Positions 58,543 to 64,000 of a DNA stretch of 64,000 bases are shown here, one piece after another. Source of the DNA: Nitrospirota bacterium (GTDB lineage Bacteria; Nitrospirota; Nitrospiria; JACQBZ01). The first letter of the stretch is position 1; each line of letters opens with the position of its first letter. The DNA is taken from contig JACQCA010000010.1 of the NCBI GenBank assembly GCA_016201865.1, forward strand, positions 1 through 64,000, given 5' to 3'. The translations under genes and the position numbers were made by a program. Below the pieces are notes generated by a model that saw nothing but the letters and a program-made list of their open reading frames with translations, searched no databases and was not told the DNA's origin.

Positions 58543-59919
58543 ATGAGGCCGCGCATCTTTGGGCTGGAAAACGAGTACGGTTTGATCTTCTCACCGAACG
58601 GCAAGGTCTATCTACCGGTTGAAAAAGTGTTGGGTTATATTTTTGAAGGGTTGATTCCAAACAGTTGGCCGTCGAATGCCTTCCTGACGAACGGGGCCCG
58701 GTTTTATCAAGACACGGGATGCCACCCGGAATACTCCACGCCCGAATGCGATAACATCCTGGATCTGGTGATGCACGACAAGGCGGGCGAGCGCCTGGTG
58801 GAAGGTTGTCTGCCCTTGGCGGAAGAACGGCTCCGAGAAGAGGGGCTCAACGGTGAAATCTATATTTTCAAAAACAACACCGATTCCATGGGAAACACGT
58901 ACGGTTGTCATGAAAATTACCTCATGAAGCGGGATGTAGATTTCTGGAAGGTCACGGAACAACTGATCCCGTTTTTTGTCACCCGCCAGATCTATGCCGG
59001 CGCCGGTAAACTTCTCCGGTTGTCGGGGAAAACGCATTTTTTTATTTCCCAACGGGCGCAGCATATGCATGAAAAGACGTCTTCGTCCACGACATCTTCT
59101 CGAAGCATCATCAACACGCGGGATGAGCCCCATGCCGATGCGGAGAAATACCGGCGGCTTCACATCATCGTCGGCGATTCGAATATGTCCGAGTTCGCCA
59201 CCTTGATGAAGGTGGGGGTTACCGCCGTTGTTCTGTCGATGATCGAGGAGGGTTACGCCGTTCCGAATATTGAATTGGAAGACCCCGTGAAAACCATCCG
59301 GGAGATCTCGAGGGACACGACCCTCAAGCGGCGGGTCAAACTCGAAGACGGTCGGGAACTCACGGCGATCGAGATCCAGCGGATCTACCTGGAGCGGGCG
59401 TGCGATTATCTGGCGACTGTCGAAGTCGATTCCATCACCCATGACATCGTCAAAAAATGGGAAGATACCTTGAATCAGTTGGAAGAGGATCCGATCCAGC
59501 TGTCCCGTCAAATCGATTGGGTCATGAAGAAGGAGCTGATGATGGCCTACATGGAGAAGAAGGACTGCGGGTGGGATGATCCTCGGATCTTACTGATGGA
59601 TCTCCAGTATCATGATGTGAATCGATCCCGCGGGCTGTACTATCTCTTGGAAAAGATGGATATGGTTGAGAAGGTAGTGGATGAGGAAGACGTTTTGTCG
59701 GCGATGAGCGAGCCGCCTCAGACCACGCGGGCCAAGATCCGGGGCGATTTCATCCGGTTTGCTCGGGAAAAGAACCGTTCCTATACGGTGGATTGGACCT
59801 ATCTCAAACTCAACGGCTATTGGGAAGAAACCATTCTCTGTATGGACCCGTTTAGCGCATCCGATAGGAGGGTCGAGGAATTAATCGCTGCATCCGCCGG
59901 TCACCGATTCAACCGGTAA
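58543..59919 (+). CDS. pafA: PafA, Pup-protein ligase
   Basis: A 458-residue ligase that phosphorylates the Pup C-terminal Glu with ATP and joins it to substrate lysines. Glutamine-synthetase-like fold; catalytic Asp57 in FYQDTGCHPEYSTPEC, the same numbering as in known PafA. It lacks the Dop-type insert. Further motifs are FKNNTDSMGNTYGCHENY and NTRDEPHADAEKYRRLH. ATG 58543 follows the prcA stop by 10 bp. It completes the pupylation cycle with Dop, Pup, ARC and the core. Paralogue of the Dop gene 3 kb upstream. Confidence 0.96.
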   Translation: MRPRIFGLENEYGLIFSPNGKVYLPVEKVLGYIFEGLIPNSWPSNAFLTNGARFYQDTGCHPEYSTPECDNILDLVMHDKAGERLVEGCLPLAEERLREEGLNGEIYIFKNNTDSMGNTYGCHENYLMKRDVDFWKVTEQLIPFFVTRQIYAGAGKLLRLSGKTHFFISQRAQHMHEKTSSSTTSSRSIINTRDEPHADAEKYRRLHIIVGDSNMSEFATLMKVGVTAVVLSMIEEGYAVPNIELEDPVKTIREISRDTTLKRRVKLEDGRELTAIEIQRIYLERACDYLATVEVDSITHDIVKKWEDTLNQLEEDPIQLSRQIDWVMKKELMMAYMEKKDCGWDDPRILLMDLQYHDVNRSRGLYYLLEKMDMVEKVVDEEDVLSAMSEPPQTTRAKIRGDFIRFAREKNRSYTVDWTYLKLNGYWEETILCMDPFSASDRRVEELIAASAGHRFNR

Positions 59920-59927
59920 CCCTTCCC

Positions 59928-60800
59928 ATGCTCCTGCGTCTCTTTTGCCTGATCGCGGTCGGAATAGCGCCGTTCCTTCCCGCGACGGTTTTTTCGGAAG
60001 AACCGTCGCGATCCGAGACCGTCGCTCCCATCCGGGCGAAGCAGGGGGATGTGTTCTATTTTTCCGTTCAGGTCGGACCCGATGCCGTGTCGGTCGAGGG
60101 GCGATTCCTCAACCGGCCCGTTCCTTTTTTTAAGATGGGGAATCCACAGGAATTCGGGGCCTTGATCGGGGTTGACCTTGCGGACCCGCCCGCTCACGAT
60201 GATTTGCTTGTGGAGATATCCGATGCCGCAGGGAAACGGGAACTGCGTCGCTATCCGGTCGAAGTGCTTCCGGTTCATTTTTTAACGCAGGAGTTGACGG
60301 TGCCCAAGAACTATGTCGATCTGGATGAAGAAAGCAGCAAACGGGCTGCGGAGGAGCAGGAAAAGATTTTGCAATCGCTCGGCAAGATCACGGTCCAAAA
60401 ATTCTGGGCGGGTCGCTTTATGATGCCGGTCGAGGGCAAGATTGCCGGGAGTTTTGGATTGCGACGGATCATGAACGGCCAACCCCGCTCCCCTCACAGC
60501 GGGGAAGACATCAACGCGCCCCAAGGAACGGACGTCCGTGCCACCAATGAAGGCATCGTCGCATTGGTGGGGGATTTCTTCTTCAGCGGAAAGAGCATCA
60601 TCTTAGATCACGGCCTGGGGCTCTACAGCATGTATTTCCACCTGGATCAGGTGGACGTTGCGGAGGGGAGGAGAGTCCGCAAGGGAGACGTCATCGGCAA
60701 GGTGGGAGCGACGGGCCGGGCGACCGGCCCGCATCTCCATTGGGGGACCCGGCTCAACGGCGCCCGCGTCAATCCGTTGTCGATTTTAAATATTGAATGA
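59928..60800 (+). CDS. M23-family exported metallopeptidase
   Basis: A 290-residue exported peptidase. Signal peptide about 1-22 (RLFCLIAVGIAPFLPATVFS). The M23 (lysostaphin-type) domain shows HSGEDINAPQGTDVRAT (zinc ligands His and Asp) and GPHLHWG (HxH) near the end. It cuts peptide cross-links of peptidoglycan or acts as a scaffold in cell division. It begins 8 bp after pafA and may be in the same operon; a link with the proteasome is not expected from family knowledge. Overlaps the long frame of thiD only if an upstream start is used. Confidence 0.9.
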   Translation: MLLRLFCLIAVGIAPFLPATVFSEEPSRSETVAPIRAKQGDVFYFSVQVGPDAVSVEGRFLNRPVPFFKMGNPQEFGALIGVDLADPPAHDDLLVEISDAAGKRELRRYPVEVLPVHFLTQELTVPKNYVDLDEESSKRAAEEQEKILQSLGKITVQKFWAGRFMMPVEGKIAGSFGLRRIMNGQPRSPHSGEDINAPQGTDVRATNEGIVALVGDFFFSGKSIILDHGLGLYSMYFHLDQVDVAEGRRVRKGDVIGKVGATGRATGPHLHWGTRLNGARVNPLSILNIE

Positions 60801-60810
60801 GGTCTGCCCC

Positions 60811-61587
60811 GTGAACGTAGCCTTGACCATCGCCGGTTCGGATCCGACGGGCGGCGCCGGAATTCAGGCCGACCTGAGGACGTTTGCGAAGTTTAACGTG
60901 CACGGCGCCGCGGTGATCGCCTCCTTGACGATCCAGAGCACCCTCGGGATTCAGGCCGTGGTCAAGATTCCACCGGACCTGCTCCGGAAACAGATCACGA
61001 CGCTGCTGGAGGATATGACGGTTGATGCCGTGAAGACGGGAATGCTTGTGGATGGAGAGAGCATTGAAATTGTTTCAGAGCTTCTTAAAAAATACCGGTT
61101 GATCCGCTATGTCTTGGATCCGATCGTTCGTTCATCCACCGGCTACCCGATTCTTAAGAAGGACGACGTCGAATTGTTAAAGAAGACGCTGCTTCCTCAG
61201 GCCCTCCTCGTGACGCCGAATCTGAAGGAGGCCGAGGCCTTGACGGGAATGTCGGTGCAGACCGAAAAAGAGATGGAGCGAGCCGCCCTGGAGATCCAGG
61301 CGATGGGGCCCCAATATGTCCTGATCAAAGGGGGGCACTTAAAAGGGTCCGCCGTGGATCTGTTGTTCGGGGAAGGCGAGATCCGGCCTTTCCGGAAGCC
61401 CCGCGTTCAGGCCAAGCGACTGCACGGCGCCGGGTGCATCCTTTCGGCCGCGATTACGGCCGGTCTGGCCGCCGGATCCGGCGTCGAGCGGGCCGTTGAA
61501 AAAGCGAAAGGCTTTGTCCACCGCGCGATTCGGACGGCCGCGATGCCCGGCCATGGCCGACACCTGCTGAATCTGACGTCGAATTAG
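60811..61587 (+). CDS. thiD: ThiD, hydroxymethylpyrimidine (phosphate) kinase
   Basis: A 258-residue ribokinase-type HMP/HMP-P kinase. Motifs NVALTIAGSDPTGGAGIQADLRTFAKFNVHGAAVIASLT, then VKTGMLVDG, LDPIVRSSTG, LVTPNLKEAEALTG and RLHGAGCILSAAITAGLA with the anion-hole Gly-rich segment (usually GTGC, here GAGC). Start GTG 60811 with GAGGT upstream is preferred; TTG 60793 overlaps the previous stop. It supplies HMP-diphosphate to ThiE. No riboswitch here, so it may be expressed with the proteasome genes. Confidence 0.92.
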   Translation: MNVALTIAGSDPTGGAGIQADLRTFAKFNVHGAAVIASLTIQSTLGIQAVVKIPPDLLRKQITTLLEDMTVDAVKTGMLVDGESIEIVSELLKKYRLIRYVLDPIVRSSTGYPILKKDDVELLKKTLLPQALLVTPNLKEAEALTGMSVQTEKEMERAALEIQAMGPQYVLIKGGHLKGSAVDLLFGEGEIRPFRKPRVQAKRLHGAGCILSAAITAGLAAGSGVERAVEKAKGFVHRAIRTAAMPGHGRHLLNLTSN

Positions 61588-61599
61588 GGCCGATCCGCA

Positions 61600-61630
61600 T
61601 TCTATCCCTCGCGGAATTCTGTGGTATAAT
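61600..61630 (+). promoter_or_regulatory. Extended -10 promoter before the 61650 gene
   Basis: TGGTATAAT at 61622-61630 (TGnTATAAT extended -10); the -35 is weak. Confidence 0.5.
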
Positions 61631-61649
61631 TTTAGTAAAGGATGGTGTT

Positions 61650-62216
61650 ATGGCCGAGTCGGTTCCTGAATATCATCCCTTGAGGCAACTGGTCACCGCT
61701 CTGACGGAGCGGACCTTCGCTCAGAAATTGCGATGGTCCGATATCCATGTGGTCCGCTATCTGTCCAACATGCTGGTGGATTTTACCCATGTGGATCATC
61801 TTTACCGCATCCGGAACGGCAAAGGGAAACGGCTTGATGAGGTGGCCGACATGCTGCTCGAGGCCGATCTGCTGCTAAACGCCGGCTCCTTCGAACGGGA
61901 GCGGGAGGTCCACCGGCATATCGGCGACCTGACACTGTTCATGGTCGGGATTTTTCCGGAATTCCTTAAACGGATGAAGGTCCGGCAATGGATCCACCAC
62001 CCGGATTTTTTGATGGATTACGTCAAAGTGGGGAAGCATTCCTATCGGAACGTGTCCGAGTTCAACTACGGTGAATATAAACAGTTTGTGCCGCTCTTTC
62101 GGAAACTTTCCGATAATTTTGAGCTCTGCATCATCGGCCTGGGATACGTCAAGGACGCTCTGGATCGCCTGCAGCACGCGGAATATCAACAAGCGAAGCG
62201 AATTTTGCTCACCTGA
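61650..62216 (+). CDS. Conserved unknown protein (188 aa)
   Basis: A 188-residue soluble protein, mostly helical, unrecognised by name. Conserved-looking motifs: LRWSDIHVVRYLSNMLVDFTHVDHLYRI near the start, LNAGSFEREREVHRHIGDLTLFMVGIFPEFLKRM in the middle and YGEYKQFVPLFRKLSDNFELCIIGLGYVKDALD near the end. The His-rich stretches (DHLYR, HRHIGD, QWIHHPD) might bind metal. AAAGGATG precedes ATG 61650 and an extended -10 promoter drives it. It is widespread as a hypothetical in related bacteria as far as I recall, but I know no function. Confidence 0.7.
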   Translation: MAESVPEYHPLRQLVTALTERTFAQKLRWSDIHVVRYLSNMLVDFTHVDHLYRIRNGKGKRLDEVADMLLEADLLLNAGSFEREREVHRHIGDLTLFMVGIFPEFLKRMKVRQWIHHPDFLMDYVKVGKHSYRNVSEFNYGEYKQFVPLFRKLSDNFELCIIGLGYVKDALDRLQHAEYQQAKRILLT

Positions 62217-62245
62217 TAACACCCCGCATGTCGCGGCCGTCAAGC

Positions 62246-62279
62246 GCCATCGCTCTTCGAAGGGTGGCGCCTTTTTATT
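62246..62279 (+). terminator. Weak Rho-independent terminator
   Basis: GCGCCA (62246-62251) / TGGCGC (62267-62272) stem with a 15-base loop, then CTTTTTAT. Confidence 0.6.
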
Positions 62280-62311
62280 CCGGGTAAACGGTGGAAGGAG
62301 ACCCGCCGATC

Positions 62312-62707
62312 GTGAAAGGGCAACGGAAGAGCCGTCTGACGGTTCGAATCTATTACGAAGACACCGACTGCGGCGGGGTGGTGTACTACGCCAACTACTT
62401 ACGGTATTTTGAGCGGGCCCGGACCGAATATCTCCGAGCGTGCGGAATCGAACTTAAGCCCTGGATGGAGAAAGGGCTCTATTTTGTCGTGGCCCGTGTC
62501 GAGATCGATTACAAGGCGCCGGCCCATTATTCGGATCTCCTGGAAATTGAAACGGCCGTGACCGGTCGGTCAAAGGCCAGCATTACATTCTCGCACTCCG
62601 TCCGGGATCAGAATGGCCGGTTGAACGCCGATTCAATGGTGATCCTGGTCTGTGTCTCGGGCGGCCGCCCCCGACGGATTCCGGACGAGATCATCGCCAA
62701 ACTTTGA
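62312..62707 (+). CDS. YbgC/FadM-family acyl-CoA thioesterase
   Basis: A 131-residue hot-dog thioesterase. The core YYEDTDCGGVVYYANYLRYFERARTEYLR contains the active Asp; the second half FVVARVEIDYKAPAHYSDLLEI is the usual strand set. It hydrolyses acyl-CoA, in some bacteria linked to phospholipid or Tol-Pal function; no tol genes are near. Start GTG 62312 (AAGGAG 11 bases upstream) is preferred over GTG 62291. It is convergent with the oppF-type gene. Confidence 0.88.
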   Translation: MKGQRKSRLTVRIYYEDTDCGGVVYYANYLRYFERARTEYLRACGIELKPWMEKGLYFVVARVEIDYKAPAHYSDLLEIETAVTGRSKASITFSHSVRDQNGRLNADSMVILVCVSGGRPRRIPDEIIAKL

Positions 62708-62738
62708 ACCGTCGTTGGCAAGTTGCTTCGGTTAACCG

Positions 62739-63755
62739 TCACCGGGCCAGGATGCAGGCGGCCCAGTGAAGGGGCTGGATCTGGACCAGCGGGGGATCTT
62801 CTTTCAGGCAGTCCGGCAGTCGTTTCGGGCATCGGGAATAAAACCGGCAGCCTTGGGGGAGATCGACCGGGCTTGGAAGATCACCCTCAAGAATAATTCG
62901 GCGGCGTCCGGCCTTGGGGTCCGGGATCGGAATCGCCGCCAGCAGGGCCTCAGTGTAAGGATGCAGGGGGTGACGATACAGATCCGAGGCCTCGGCCAAT
63001 TCGACGATCCTTCCCAGGTACATGACGGCCACGCGGTCACTGATATGCCGGACCATGTTCAAGTCATGCGCGATGAAGATCATGGAAAGCCGGTATTCAT
63101 CCTGAATGTCCTCGAGCAGGTTGATGACCTGGGCCTGGATCGAGACATCCAAGGAGGATACCGGTTCATCCGCCACGATCAATTTCGGGTTCAAGGCCAG
63201 GGCCCGCGCCACGCCGATCCGTTGTCGCTGGCCGCCGCTGAATTCATGCGGATAACGGTTCACGGCGTCGGGATCGAGCCCGACCTTTTCCAGCAGCCCT
63301 CGCACGCGCGCGCGGCGTTCCTCCTTTGTTCCGATACGGTGAATGATCAGCGGTTCCTCCAGCGTGGCCCCGATCGTCCTTCGGGGGTTCAGAGAGGCGT
63401 ACGGGTCCTGGAAAATAATCTGCATCTCGCGGCGCAGTTCCCGCATCCGTCGGGCGTCGGCCTCAAAAACATTTTCGTTCATGAACCGCACTTCGCCCGA
63501 CGTCGGTTCAAGAAGCCTTAAGATCAGTCGGCCGGTGGTGGATTTCCCGCAGCCGGACTCGCCCACCAGACCGAGGATCTCGCCGCTCCGAAGATCGAAA
63601 CTGACGCCGTCCACGGCATGGACCCGGCGATCCGGGCGGCCGAAGAGACCTTCCCGGACAGGAAAATATTTTTTGAGGTTCTTGACGGAGAGCAGGGGAA
63701 TCTCGGCCGATCCGATCCGTGTCGAGTCGGGTCCGGGCGGGATACCGGCGTTCAT
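62739..63755 (-). CDS. Peptide ABC transporter ATPase (OppF/DppF-like)
   Basis: A 338-residue ABC ATPase. Walker [14 protein letters not shown]-loop [12 protein letters not shown], signature [14 protein letters not shown], Walker [13 protein letters not shown], and switch His in IFIAHDL. The C-terminal oligopeptide-transporter extension contains the Cys cluster [14 protein letters not shown] that can hold an iron-sulfur cluster. It energises peptide import with the OppB/OppC permeases. ATG 63755 overlaps the oppD-type stop by ATGA, so an upstream GTG start is rejected. Confidence 0.93.
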   Translation of the reverse strand: MNAGIPPGPDSTRIGSAEIPLLSVKNLKKYFPVREGLFGRPDRRVHAVDGVSFDLRSGEILGLVGESGCGKSTTGRLILRLLEPTSGEVRFMNENVFEADARRMRELRREMQIIFQDPYASLNPRRTIGATLEEPLIIHRIGTKEERRARVRGLLEKVGLDPDAVNRYPHEFSGGQRQRIGVARALALNPKLIVADEPVSSLDVSIQAQVINLLEDIQDEYRLSMIFIAHDLNMVRHISDRVAVMYLGRIVELAEASDLYRHPLHPYTEALLAAIPIPDPKAGRRRIILEGDLPSPVDLPQGCRFYSRCPKRLPDCLKEDPPLVQIQPLHWAACILAR

Positions 63756-64000
63756 GGCGCCTTCTCTCCAAACGCGACCCAGCATCGGACCCGATGGCCG
63801 GGTCGGACTTCTTTCAAGGGAGGCTCTTCACGACGGCAGTGCTCGATGGCCGCGCCGCAACGCGGGGCGAATCGGCAACCGGGAATGGGTTCCATCAGGT
63901 TTGGAACGGTTCCCGGGATGGCCTGGAGTCGTTCCCGTCGCGCTCCGGCCGGATCGAACGAAGGAATCGAGGCCAACAGGCCCTGGGTGTAAGGATGGAG
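63752..64000 (-). CDS. Peptide ABC transporter ATPase (OppD/DppD-like), 3' end, partial
   Basis: Only the last about 82 residues are in the window; the gene runs off the right edge. It begins within [16 protein letters not shown] and has the Cys-containing extension [14 protein letters not shown], typical of OppD/DppD after the ABC core, then [18 protein letters not shown]. The stop TGA overlaps the oppF-type start. The pair of ATPases matches the permease pair about 12 kb away. Walker motifs lie outside the window. Confidence 0.9.
   Translation of the reverse strand, partial: LHPYTQGLLASIPSFDPAGARRERLQAIPGTVPNLMEPIPGCRFAPRCGAAIEHCRREEPPLKEVRPGHRVRCWVAFGEKAP

Overview
The window is about 60% GC, densely coded bacterial chromosome. 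A complete Pup-proteasome gene set sits beside Gram-negative features: an exported beta-barrel-like protein, lipoproteins, c-type cytochrome, TusA/DsrE sulfur carriers and a class-E-like succinate dehydrogenase subunit pair. Pup-proteasomes outside Actinobacteria are known mainly from Nitrospirota and a few other phyla, so a Nitrospirota-like organism is the best guess; no rRNA or tRNA is present to prove it.

Layout. 1-141: probable right end of an insertion sequence. 248-1735: sulfur-carrier cluster (tusA-like, two DsrE-family genes and a 51-residue zinc protein). 2098-8377: DEAD-box helicase, PurM/HypE-like protein, rhomboid protease, M24 peptidase, archease and RtcB RNA ligase. 8378-10603: accessory island with isolated type I-E-like CRISPR repeats, orphan small genes and a ParE-type toxin-antitoxin pair. 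10752-17232: SdhB/SdhE-type iron-sulfur proteins, cupin, ThiI, Nudix, SirB1, CBS and VOC proteins, IspH. 17401-20093: second accessory island, AT-richer, with a broken ORF6N gene and several unknowns. 20126-33498: MetH, dihaem cytochrome c, a four-repeat MshEN-type protein, lipoprotein, PilZ, RarA, SUMF1-like lipoprotein, cytochrome b with a His/Met-rich tail, TldE/TldD. 33596-41537: outer-membrane-like protein, CPBP-like and RDD membrane proteins, ComM, two tandem PilZ proteins, PBP1A. 41656-46788: gap-pgk-tpiA-secG-oppA operon. 46825-51358 (minus): M1 peptidase, zinc-ribbon protein, oppC, oppB. 51456-53407: TPP riboswitch, terminator and thiS-thiG-thiE. 53524-60800: ARC/Mpa ATPase, dop, pup, prcB, prcA, pafA and an exported M23 peptidase. 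60811-62707: thiD, an unknown and a YbgC-like thioesterase. 62739-64000 (minus): oppF and the 3' end of oppD.

How the genes work together. PafA ligates Pup through its C-terminal Glu, Dop removes it, ARC unfolds Pup-tagged substrates and the PrcA/PrcB core degrades them. The genes lie between riboswitch-controlled thiSGE and thiD, all in one direction. The oligopeptide transporter is split over three loci. Many promoters with good -35/-10 boxes can be read; several lie so close to the start codon that leaderless transcripts are likely. The most interesting items are the proteasome locus, the decayed CRISPR-like leader and repeats, the protein with exact 30-residue repeats, the unlisted small zinc protein in the sulfur cluster, and the cytochrome b/SUMF1 pair.
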